NCBI GenBank assembly: GCA_023398955.1
Contig: JAEWRL010000203.1
Location: 1-10,500 of the forward strand
DNA from: Pseudomonadota bacterium
GTDB taxonomy: Bacteria > Myxococcota_A > Polyangia > Polyangiales > Polyangiaceae
Reading direction: 5' to 3'
Length of the DNA stretch: 10,500 bases
The notes beneath the pieces were generated by a model. That model did no database searches. It was not told the origin of the DNA and was given only the letters and a program-made list of their open reading frames with translations. Every line of letters starts with the position of its first letter. Position 1 is the first letter of the stretch. This document shows, piece by piece, positions 1 to 6,573 of this stretch. The position numbers were made by a program, and so were the translations under genes.

Positions 1-53
1 GAGAGTTTGAGCGCCGCAATGGCGCGGTGTCGATGGGCCAGCACACTTTCCAC
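1..53 (-). CDS. Possible 5' end of a leftward gene, cut by the window edge
   Basis: On the minus strand a reading frame opens with GTG at 53 (or GTG at 44) and stays open to the window edge. It reads MESVLAHRHRAIAALKL, a credible amphipathic protein-like stretch. A stop codon in the same frame lies a short way upstream, so the gene would have to begin here. If real, it is transcribed divergently from the lipoprotein at 192, with about 140 nt between the starts. Only 17 codons are visible, no family can be assigned, and the Shine-Dalgarno sequence is weak (GAGCGG close to the GTG). Chance occurrence is quite possible. Confidence 0.2.
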   Translation of the reverse strand, partial: MESVLAHRHRAIAALKL

Positions 54-191
54 GATCCGCTCTGTTTCCCGCGGTCTCCACGCTAACTATCCGAAATCAC
101 GCGGCCCCGATTCCGACGAAGAGCGGGATTTTTTCGGCCATTGCGCCACACCCACCCTACACACAGCAACACATACAGCAGGAGTTTCACA

Positions 192-773
192 ATGCACATA
201 CACACAAACCCACTCATCGCACCGATAGCCTTGTACCTTGTAGCGTCCATCAGCGCGTGCAGCTCGGGCCCCACGGACTCCGAAACCACTACCGATGAGC
301 AACAGCTCGGGGCACTGGAAGCAAGCGAAGCCTCAAGCGCACTGGGGATTGTTACTTGGCAAACGAATTCGCACACCAAAGCGATGACGGGCCTGGATGG
401 CTCCGGCTCGGTTGTTGTAGCGTTCACTGTCGACGTGGACGCGGGGCTCATTCGCACCACTGTGCCAGACGCAGGAACACGCTCCATCAGAAACCCCGCA
501 GAGAGCACACTTTCACAAGCGACAACTGAGCTTGTGGACGCTGCAGAAGCGGACCTCCGGGCATCTATCGACAATAATGACAGCATGCCTGTGGGCGACT
601 CAAGCGACCTGGACAAGGCGTACCTGACGTACGCCTGCTACCAGTACTACGCCGACTGCTCCAACATGTGCCTATATCAGCTATATTATGGGTACTGGCA
701 CGCATGCGAATGCGATTATCCAGCAGCAGAATGCCCAACCAACCCTTGGCGGATTGCGCTACGGTACAACTGA
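192..773 (+). CDS. Small putative lipoprotein with Cys/Tyr-rich C-terminal tail
   Basis: A 193-residue protein of unknown function, predicted to be an envelope lipoprotein. The start at ATG 192 is chosen because AGGAG at 180-184 lies 7 nt upstream and the N-terminus then reads as a signal peptide: hydrophobic residues 8-20, then the lipobox-like ISAC with lipidation Cys23. The frame is open further upstream (ATG 141), but that would bury the signal. Residues 24-50 are acidic and Thr/Ser/Ala-rich, typical of a lipoprotein tether. Residues 51-140 look like a soluble domain. The last ~50 residues are striking: six cysteines (149, 156, 160, 172, 174, 181) among about ten tyrosines, consistent with three disulfides in an oxidising compartment. 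A plus-strand serine protease gene follows after 224 nt. I do not recognise the family. Confidence 0.75.
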   Translation: MHIHTNPLIAPIALYLVASISACSSGPTDSETTTDEQQLGALEASEASSALGIVTWQTNSHTKAMTGLDGSGSVVVAFTVDVDAGLIRTTVPDAGTRSIRNPAESTLSQATTELVDAAEADLRASIDNNDSMPVGDSSDLDKAYLTYACYQYYADCSNMCLYQLYYGYWHACECDYPAAECPTNPWRIALRYN

Positions 774-997
774 ACATTGCGTCGACGCGGGAACCTACCC
801 GCCACCAGTTAGCGTAGGTGTCTGGGGTGCACTTCTGGACGTCCACTAAGTAGTACCAGTATAGCGCGCCCCAACACACTTTCCCACCACACAGACACGA
901 CATCCGCGGGACATGCAACACATATCCTATCACGTGTCACTGGCGCCCTTCAGACACTGCGTTTAGCACCGAGTTGCATAACGTGAGGCGACCCCCC

Positions 998-2170
998 GTG
1001 CCAATAACTGGTGAGACAGCGGGCTGCAGCTCACCCAACGGGGCGCGCAACCCGTCGCTAGCCGGAAAGATCGCGCGCTGCGCGATCTACGCTTGTATCG
1101 GCTGCGGCTCGGGACAATCTGAACTCGAGCCCACGCAACAGGCGAATTCGGCCGTGGTCTATGATGCGGACGACAGAAGAGACTACTACGACGTGCAAGA
1201 CGAGACTATCCGCAGACTTTTCGAGTCATACTCTGTGGTACTCGTCAGCGACTACCGAGTTCAGTCACTCACAGACGGTTCACTGAAAGGAATACAGACC
1301 TGGCGCGAGACCGAACAGCTCTGCCCAGACGAACCCTTCGCAGAGCAACCGTCTGCTGCAAGTTGCTCGGGAGTGCTGGTGGGGCACGGGCTTGTCTTGA
1401 CCTCGCGACACTGTCTCGTCGACAGTGAGCTCGCAACTACCCGGGCTGTCTTCGGGTACTACCTCCAGGACAGTGAGCATCTCGCGCTCACGGAGCGAGA
1501 TGTACACCTGCTCACGTCGATTGTAGCCTCCAGCAAGGATGATGTTGATGGGGTTGACTACGCTTGGCTGCGATTCGCAGGAGAGACCGCGCCGAACCGC
1601 TTTCCTGCACCCACCGTTTCGTCGTTGTCGCCCGTCGTGGAGGGGGAGCCTCTACTTGCGGTGAATTCTGGTGGTGGAGTTCCACTCAAGCTGAACGACG
1701 GAGGCATCGTCATCGACGCACACCTCGAGAGACAAGACTACTTTCTGACAGACATTGATGCATTTCGCGGCGCGTCGGGGTCCGGCGTGTTCAATATCGA
1801 TGGGTCACTCGTTGGAATCGTCACCAGTGGCGCCGCTGACTTCACGCGCACGGAAGATGGCTGTCGAAGAACGGTTCACCTCTCGGGAAAAAGGGCACAA
1901 GAGCAAGTCATGTACGTGCATCGAGCGATTGAAGGGCTATGCGCGGTCGAGCCTGAACACTCACTGTGTAACCCGAACTGCGAGCAGCCCTGTCAGGACA
2001 TCTATGCCCCGACAGAACATGCGAACGCATCCTGCGAACACGCGCGTATTTCTCGTAGAGATTGGAATTGGGGAACGCTTGCAGGCGTGCTTGGTGGGAT
2101 TCTAGCGATTCGACGAAGGCGGAAGGTGATCGGAGATTGGCGCTGGCTTCTTTACTGCCGAGATCATTGA
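998..2170 (+). CDS. Secreted V8/S1B-like serine protease with C-terminal membrane anchor
   Basis: A trypsin-fold serine endopeptidase, probably acting at the cell surface or in the periplasm. Numbering from GTG 998, the triad is visible as His138 (in LTSRHC), Asp187 (VDYAWLRF) and Ser260 (FRGASGSGVFN). Cys123 and Cys139 match the conserved disulfide that brackets the catalytic His. The GASGSGVFN...LVGIVTSG block, with Ala before the Ser and no IVGG-type zymogen site, resembles V8/glutamyl endopeptidases more than trypsin. A Cys-rich segment (315-346) precedes a hydrophobic helix (about 358-371) and RRRRK (from 372), like a MYXO-CTERM sorting tail, but with some 14 extra residues. The start is uncertain. 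GTG 998 has TGAGG at 984-988; TTG 974 is possible but lacks an SD. The N-terminal signal is poor (IGC at 34-36), so export is inferred mainly from the fold and tail. Confidence 0.8.
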   Translation: MPITGETAGCSSPNGARNPSLAGKIARCAIYACIGCGSGQSELEPTQQANSAVVYDADDRRDYYDVQDETIRRLFESYSVVLVSDYRVQSLTDGSLKGIQTWRETEQLCPDEPFAEQPSAASCSGVLVGHGLVLTSRHCLVDSELATTRAVFGYYLQDSEHLALTERDVHLLTSIVASSKDDVDGVDYAWLRFAGETAPNRFPAPTVSSLSPVVEGEPLLAVNSGGGVPLKLNDGGIVIDAHLERQDYFLTDIDAFRGASGSGVFNIDGSLVGIVTSGAADFTRTEDGCRRTVHLSGKRAQEQVMYVHRAIEGLCAVEPEHSLCNPNCEQPCQDIYAPTEHANASCEHARISRRDWNWGTLAGVLGGILAIRRRRKVIGDWRWLLYCRDH

Positions 2171-2401
2171 GGCCCGCGTCGAGCGAAGCGCCGAGGATCA
2201 CCGACTGGCAGGAACTCTATCGACGCGCTCACGTTGCGGTACGATGTCGTTTGTCATGACGTCGAGGAAGCTAGGAGTTGGCGCTCCGCGCTTTTCGAGT
2301 ACCGCAGGAGGCTCTACTGCCCTGGTCTGCGGATTGGATCGGACAGCACCCGGTTCGCAGGTTCATTTGCTAAGACGAGCTATCAGCGCTATGGAGCTAA
2401 A

Positions 2402-3031
2402 ATGGTTGTAAGCGAGTTAACTAGTCTTGTTCGCTGGATTGTGTGCACTGCATTCACTGTTTTACTTCCGGCTCTACCGACTGGATGTGCCGGAAACACC
2501 ATGCGTCAGCCTGAGCGTGCCGCCGAAGCACCGCGAGCCTACATTGCGATACCTTGCGCGACTCTCAAGGAACAAGGGGCGAAAGCTGTTCCCGTTGGGA
2601 TACTTTTGGAGGTGGCCGATGTCGTCGAACCGATCGGTGCTCCGATCAAAGGCTGGTTGTCAGCACACCAGGTGGAAGTACATCACGTCGCCAAGGTTTT
2701 CGTACCTCTGACGGAGAATGCACCCGTTCAGGGTCCGTTTGGTACATGCTTGGATCCCAGTTGCTCGGAAGCACAGGACGCGACCCTGGAAGTCATCGTA
2801 ACAAGCGCCCCGAGGAATGCTTCCGCACCGGTAGAGCTCCAGTTAAGTGTGGTGCCGGAGAACGGTGAGGCGCGTCAGATATCGGTAGCGACCACCGATC
2901 AAGAGCCAGTTTTGGTATCGCTGACGACGTCACCAACGCAGACCCTCGTCATCACTCCCTATTACTTATATGAGCCCAAACAGCGTAGTTTGGGGCTTCT
3001 CATTCAGTGCGCATCGCAGACTCCAGACTGA
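2402..3031 (+). CDS. Putative lipoprotein of unknown function
   Basis: A 209-residue protein that I do not recognise. The frame is open from 2234, but ATG 2402 is preferred: GGAG at 2393-2396 lies 5 nt upstream, and the protein then starts with an export signal (hydrophobic residues 11-26) ending PTGC at Cys29. The Pro at -3 makes the lipobox imperfect, so plain secretion is an alternative. Residues 43-105 look like a soluble domain with Cys52. Cys116 and Cys121 are close together and Cys203 is near the C-terminus. Residues 125-200 alternate hydrophobic and polar residues, ending in the strand VITPYYLYE, suggesting a beta-sandwich; this ending faintly recalls the last strands of secretin domains, but I would not assign that family. 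It lies 231 nt after the protease gene on the same strand. An imperfect GC-rich stem covers its last codons (2973-2998). Confidence 0.65.
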   Translation: MVVSELTSLVRWIVCTAFTVLLPALPTGCAGNTMRQPERAAEAPRAYIAIPCATLKEQGAKAVPVGILLEVADVVEPIGAPIKGWLSAHQVEVHHVAKVFVPLTENAPVQGPFGTCLDPSCSEAQDATLEVIVTSAPRNASAPVELQLSVVPENGEARQISVATTDQEPVLVSLTTSPTQTLVITPYYLYEPKQRSLGLLIQCASQTPD

Positions 3032-3110
3032 TTTCACGACATAGGTACCCCCTGGCTGATGCCGTCGAGTAGACGTCCCACCGTCAACGCGTGTGCGAGG
3101 ACCTCCTGCT

Positions 3111-3341
3111 CTACTTCGCTTGCGCAAGACGAAAGCGAAGAGAGTCACCGCTGTAAGCATTCTCGCCCGCGGCGCTGACCAAGGTCGCGACGAGATCGAA
3201 TCTCTTACGCATGTCGGTGGCGCCGATGACGCAGAGCTCCCACTGGGATTGCGCATTGTGCTCGAACTCCGCCAGAAGCAGCGCCCAAACCCTCAACATC
3301 GTCCTCGATTCTTCGTTCCCGCACCTGGATACTCTCGGCAC
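3111..3341 (-). CDS. Hypothetical small protein downstream of the minus-strand operon
   Basis: A 76-residue minus-strand ORF lying 68 nt after the stop of the small membrane protein gene. GTG 3341 is chosen because GGAGG (3354-3350) sits 8 nt upstream; ATG 3299 is an alternative. Third codon positions are GC-rich (roughly 70% by eye), as in a real gene here. The protein has no signal peptide or membrane helix and contains FEHNAQSQWELCVIGATDM followed by a basic/helical stretch. I recognise no domain. It could be the last gene of the operon, a degraded fragment, or chance. An overlapping plus-strand ORF in the same codon register was judged a shadow. Confidence 0.33.
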   Translation of the reverse strand: MPRVSRCGNEESRTMLRVWALLLAEFEHNAQSQWELCVIGATDMRKRFDLVATLVSAAGENAYSGDSLRFRLAQAK

Positions 3342-3409
3342 CGGGGTGGCCTCCACAGGCCGTCCTCTGAACGGTTACGTCGAACGAGGGCGAGTCGATA
3401 GGGCCACGT

Positions 3410-3619
3410 TCATCGGGTTCGCTTCCGTCCGAGTCTCAAGCCCAGCATGCAGCCCAACAAGGCGCCCAGCAGCACGCCACCCCATCCGCCGACTTCGTAG
3501 CCCGCCTGGCTCCCGACGTGCAAGTTGGTGGCGCAGTTGCCGGCGGCGAAAACGCCTACGAATCCACCGAGCAGGAGACCTGCGATCGTTCCGGCGATTG
3601 CTGCCGCAATCTGGATCAT
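3410..3619 (-). CDS. Small Gly-rich membrane protein with two helices
   Basis: A 69-residue predicted inner-membrane protein. Residues 3-27 form a first helix rich in Ala/Gly, with GxxxG-like spacing around AIAGTIAGLLLGGF. Residues 28-43 are a polar loop with Cys29, and residues 44-62 form a second Gly-rich helix (GGWGGVLLGALLGCMLGL). The tail is basic (RLGRKRTR), which suggests a cytoplasmic C-terminus. Gly zippers of this sort favour tight helix packing or oligomers. The start ATG at 3619 overlaps the stop of the upstream protease gene as ATGA, with AAGG 6 nt upstream, so translation is probably coupled. The frame remains open upstream to 4009 inside the protease gene; see the findings on a possible fusion. 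Function unknown. Obligate coupling to a protease suggests an anchor, partner or export helper, but that is inference. Confidence 0.6.
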   Translation of the reverse strand: MIQIAAAIAGTIAGLLLGGFVGVFAAGNCATNLHVGSQAGYEVGGWGGVLLGALLGCMLGLRLGRKRTR

Positions 3620-4614
3620 TGGGAGCCTTGATTGTCTCTTAACCTGCTCCGAAGCCTGCACCGTGTCAACAGCATTGGAGGCAAACCAGTCGCTTGCGCT
3701 GGTCCTGCGCCTGCGCCTGCAGCGCTGCGGACGCCCGTGAGCAACGCGAAGAATCCCAAGACAATCCACCACTGAGACGTAGGCAACTGCGGCGTAGCTG
3801 AGGATGAGCAGCCGGCTGCGCGTGTCGGCATGAGCTTCAGTTCGGAATGCTCGCTCTCCGAACGGGCGATCCCTTGTCCGATCCACTCCCACTCGGCATC
3901 GACACGCGTCACATGAGCTGATGAGCTGCACTCGCGGTCTCCAGTGCTGACCACCCCGAGCACCTGTGCCGACTCGGACAGGACTGGGCCTCCAGAGTCG
4001 AACAGACACGGTTGGGCCGGTGCGGGCTGCACCGAGAAACCCTCTCTGTCGACGGAGGTCACGATTGAGTTGCCGCTCCGACGGACCCCCTGGTCGGCTG
4101 TGGTCGGCTCTGTGCGCCCGTATGCAACGACCTTTACGATCGCGTTGAGCTCAGGTGGCTCGGCGCCCAATACCATTGGTCGAGCCGACGAGGCTTGCGC
4201 GAGGAACAGCAGCGCCAGGTCGTGCATGAAACTGCTCACATAGAGGGCTGTTGCCTCGAATTCGGGGTGGATCTCCATTTCGTCTACACGCTCGAACGGC
4301 GCCTCGGCGTCATGTGCGGTCGAGATCAGCAGTGGAGATTCGCCGGCGACCAGACAGTGCCCTGCACTCAGAACGAGGCGCGGTGCGACAAGGCACCCGC
4401 TGCAACGGAAGGCGCCATCGCTGTCCACGATGGCGACGGCTCCGGAGACGCCAATGTCTACCGTGCCGCCCGCGACGGCTTGAGACAATTCAGGCAGTTC
4501 GCCGCTTGACGGCACGGGCCCTCCGCAGCCTGAAGCCCCGAGGGCGGCACCGCTCAACCAAAACGCGAGCTGAAACGAGATGACGAATCGGATCGAGCAG
4601 GCCACAGCCGCCAC
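3616..4614 (-). CDS. Chymotrypsin-fold (S1A) serine protease, putative lipoprotein with C-terminal helix
   Basis: A 332-residue secreted serine protease. The N-terminus is an export signal (residues 9-29) ending ASGC at Cys30, a weak lipobox. AVAGG at 46-50 fits the IVGG-type activation site of S1A zymogens. The triad is complete: His86 (LSAGHC), Asp132 (MHDLALLFL) and Ser207 (FDSGGP); Cys71 and Cys87 match the His-loop disulfide. Two oddities appear when aligned to chymotrypsin. The S1-base position (189) is Gln201, not the Asp of trypsin, and the oxyanion Gly193 is Phe205, so specificity is unlikely to be tryptic and activity may be altered. After Cys269 and a Ser/Pro linker, a helix (282-293) resembles a MYXO-CTERM segment, but the tail that follows is Gly/Ala-rich, not Arg-rich. 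GTG 4614 shares one base with the TAG stop of the gene before it; AAGG lies 9 nt upstream. Confidence 0.82.
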   Translation of the reverse strand: MAAVACSIRFVISFQLAFWLSGAALGASGCGGPVPSSGELPELSQAVAGGTVDIGVSGAVAIVDSDGAFRCSGCLVAPRLVLSAGHCLVAGESPLLISTAHDAEAPFERVDEMEIHPEFEATALYVSSFMHDLALLFLAQASSARPMVLGAEPPELNAIVKVVAYGRTEPTTADQGVRRSGNSIVTSVDREGFSVQPAPAQPCLFDSGGPVLSESAQVLGVVSTGDRECSSSAHVTRVDAEWEWIGQGIARSESEHSELKLMPTRAAGCSSSATPQLPTSQWWIVLGFFALLTGVRSAAGAGAGPAQATGLPPMLLTRCRLRSRLRDNQGSQ

Positions 4615-5159
4615 TATCTTGTGCCTTCGCGGCTCCCCATCGGCGGTCGCGGCGCTGGGCCGCCGGGGCCATCGACTCCGCGGAAGGCTGCAGCAGCTCC
4701 GTCCAGGGCCTCCAACTCCAGCTCGAAAACCGCAGGGTCCACGCCGCCCTCTCTCAAGACGTCCGGCAACATCTTCACGAGTTCGAGATCCGCGGTGGAG
4801 GGCGGTGCAGTCACGGCAGACTTTCTGGCCTCTTCATCTGGACTGGGTCTTTCCTGTCCGGAACCGACGCCCCAAATCGTCACACCCCGGCTGTCGCGTA
4901 TGCGCGCCAAGCCGCAATTCTTGCCAACGGGATTCGCGCCCGTGACCCGATCTGACGAACCGCATCGGCGCACCTCGAATGAAATCCTCCCCCCATTGCT
5001 CGCCAGCTCGCCAACCAGTCCCTCGCCGGGCCCAGCCCTGTAGAGGACCAGCCCCGCGGCGGCCTCCTGCTCGCGGGTGGCGACGACTGCAGCTTGCGTC
5101 CCGTTGCACGCACACAATAGCAGGCCCGCCGCCGCGCACCGCCGGAGGATGTGGATCAC
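4614..5159 (-). CDS. Putative lipoprotein, second gene of the overlapping operon
   Basis: A 181-residue protein without a family I can name. Residues 1-18 read as a lipoprotein signal: two Arg, hydrophobic AAAGLLL, then LCAC with lipidation Cys18. Residues 25-105 may be a compact domain with Cys66 and Cys82, which could form a disulfide. Residues 108-181 are acidic and then Pro/Gly-rich (GPGGPAPRPP), suggesting a disordered C-terminal extension. GTG 5159 is chosen because it forms a GTGA overlap with the stop of the upstream gene, and because the signal peptide begins right after it; there is no good SD, as is common in coupled genes. The stop TAG shares its last base with the GTG of the protease gene. 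Gene order suggests it works with that protease, as partner, substrate or inhibitor; this is inference. Confidence 0.65.
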   Translation of the reverse strand: MIHILRRCAAAGLLLCACNGTQAAVVATREQEAAAGLVLYRAGPGEGLVGELASNGGRISFEVRRCGSSDRVTGANPVGKNCGLARIRDSRGVTIWGVGSGQERPSPDEEARKSAVTAPPSTADLELVKMLPDVLREGGVDPAVFELELEALDGAAAAFRGVDGPGGPAPRPPMGSREGTR

Positions 5160-6151
5160 GGCGCCCCGCGCGATCCGGTGCAGTTTGGTGAGTATGAATG
5201 GCCAATAGAATCGATGCAGATATTCGAAGGTCCAGTGGCAGCCGGGTAGTATGTGTCGTTTCTAATATTCTGAATTTGGAAATAGGAGTCGTCGTTACAG
5301 TTGTGGCCGCCCAGAGTGGACCACGGATTGTAGAATGTCGAGCAAGAGCCATTGCTATACGCGCTGTAGACTTGGAACGCAGGAAATGAGTATGCTCTGT
5401 ATCCGCTTTCCCAAGTACAGTAGGTAGCCATTTCCGCGCTCGTGGCGCATGTCCCATGGTTGCAGGATTCCTGTCGTCCAACGTACAGCCAGGTGCAACT
5501 TGTGCCCAGGAACCAGGAGTCCACAAAGACTGCGGTATGGTTGCCGACTGGTAGCTCGAAGGCAGCCTTGTTTCGAACGTGCATCTGGTGAACGAACGCG
5601 TTGGTGCAGGCATACGGAACGTCGCCCGTGGGCACGTGGACAAATTCCACATTTCCGATGGAGCTCCCAAGCTCGATCAATCGATTCCGTTCGAGTTCGA
5701 ATACCACAGGCAGGTCCGCGTTCTTCAGGGCAGTGACCAACGGACCAACGAGCTTGAGGGCCTCGACCCGAGTATCCGGATCGAAATCCGAACTTGTCTG
5801 CGCCCAAGCTTCGTCCTCAAGGCCATGCCCGCCGGTACTCAAGAGGAAATTCGCGCCGTTGTCTTCGTAGAAGCGTGCGTCGACCGCATATTCGGGAGCG
5901 TTTGGGTCGTCCTTGGTGACTGCGTCGGGGTTCCTCTCTCCACGGATCGCCTCGAAGTGTATGGTGACCGCGTCTTGACTGAAGCTTCCTCTCAGATGGT
6001 AGGGCTCTGCCGGATCGATCGTCAGGCCTTCGATCGCCTGCTTCGGTTCTTGTTGCGCCTCAGCAAGGTCCTCGTCCCCAGCGGAACAGCCGATCAAGGA
6101 CAACACGGCAGCAGGGACGAACCCGCAGAATTGAAGTCTTGAGTAGTTCAC
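5156..6151 (-). CDS. Cys-rich putative lipoprotein, first gene of the overlapping operon
   Basis: A 331-residue predicted lipoprotein. The frame is open back to 6547, but GTG 6151 is preferred: AAAGG (6162-6158) lies 6 nt upstream and the protein then starts with a good signal (residues 8-20) and lipobox LIGC at Cys22, followed by an acidic tether. Residues 43-175 form one domain with a long acidic stretch (79-130) and no cysteine. Residues 180-331 form a second, very different region: nine cysteines (182, 219, 230, 235, 245, 270, 285, 312, 324) with many Tyr, Trp, Asn and Ser, as in secreted disulfide-bonded domains. The odd number leaves one Cys free. It includes NHTAVFVDSWFLG and the close pair CNHGTC. 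I do not recognise the fold. It opens the operon and overlaps the next gene by GTGA. Confidence 0.75.
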   Translation of the reverse strand: MNYSRLQFCGFVPAAVLSLIGCSAGDEDLAEAQQEPKQAIEGLTIDPAEPYHLRGSFSQDAVTIHFEAIRGERNPDAVTKDDPNAPEYAVDARFYEDNGANFLLSTGGHGLEDEAWAQTSSDFDPDTRVEALKLVGPLVTALKNADLPVVFELERNRLIELGSSIGNVEFVHVPTGDVPYACTNAFVHQMHVRNKAAFELPVGNHTAVFVDSWFLGTSCTWLYVGRQESCNHGTCATSAEMATYCTWESGYRAYSFPAFQVYSAYSNGSCSTFYNPWSTLGGHNCNDDSYFQIQNIRNDTYYPAATGPSNICIDSIGHSYSPNCTGSRGAP

Positions 6152-6573
6152 GTCAAACCTTTCCGGGCCGAGCTGGGCCAGTACCGGAACGAAACTTACT
6201 GAATAGGCTCCCACTCGGGGAGGGTACATCTGTACCACTGGGAAACGCGACGCTCGCTCCGCCGTTTTTCGCTCTGCGCAGCCATGGTCGAACTGAGAAC
6301 CCGCCTGACAGATCGAAAGAGTCTCGGTCGTTGGCCGTAAGGCAACGCATTCGCTGTTCGAGACCCTGATGAGGGCATTGTCCATCGAGATAGACCCCAG
6401 CATACTCGTTGAGCACACATCGGCAGTGGCCCTCGTCAAGGATGATGACAATCCGTCCGCACACTTCCTCCTCATGCTCGGATGAAACGTCGGCGCCAAC
6501 GCCTGACACTCTCTAGCCATGCCTCCGGCCAGGCGCCTGCGGCACATCCTCGGATTGGGCGTAGATTAGGGCC
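6152..6573. other. Intergenic region upstream of the minus-strand operon
   Basis: This stretch separates the stop of the LuxR-type gene from the chosen start of the Cys-rich lipoprotein gene. Minus-strand frames remain open across it (to 6547 and 6509), but their products show no signal peptide, domain or consistent codon bias, so I regard it as leader and promoter DNA. It contains a perfect 14-bp dyad at 6223-6236. A possible minus-strand -10 box (TATTCA, 6205-6200) lies just downstream of that dyad. No transcription terminator for the regulator gene was found. Confidence 0.5.
6223..6236. promoter_or_regulatory. 14-bp dyad, candidate operator before the lipoprotein/protease operon
   Basis: GGTACATCTGTACC is a perfect inverted repeat with 6-bp arms and a 2-nt centre. 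It lies 72-85 nt upstream of the operon start at 6151. If TATTCA at 6205-6200 is a -10 element, the dyad is centred near -36, a place where activators often touch RNA polymerase. The neighbouring LuxR-type gene encodes an obvious candidate binder. Dyads of this size occur by chance a few times per 10 kb, so position is the main argument. Confidence 0.3.

Noticed and set aside
787..802. GCGGG/CCCGC hairpin after the first lipoprotein gene, as a terminator
   Set aside because: Only five pairs, a 6-nt loop and no following T-run; too weak.
2234..2401. Extended start of the third plus-strand gene at 2234
   Set aside because: The added 56 residues are Arg/Tyr-rich without a signal, while ATG 2402 has a good SD and a signal peptide directly after it.
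2973..2998. Imperfect stem at the end of the third plus-strand gene, as a terminator
   Set aside because: It lies inside the last codons, has a bulged G in one arm, and no T-run follows.
4580..5043. Plus-strand ORFs of 121 and 140 codons opposite the operon
   Set aside because: Pro/Arg/Ser-rich shadow translations of the minus-strand genes, which have signals, motifs and overlapping junctions.
6152..6547. N-terminal extension of the Cys-rich lipoprotein back to 6547
   Set aside because: It would bury a clear signal peptide with lipobox and good SD at 6151, and the extension has no protein-like features.
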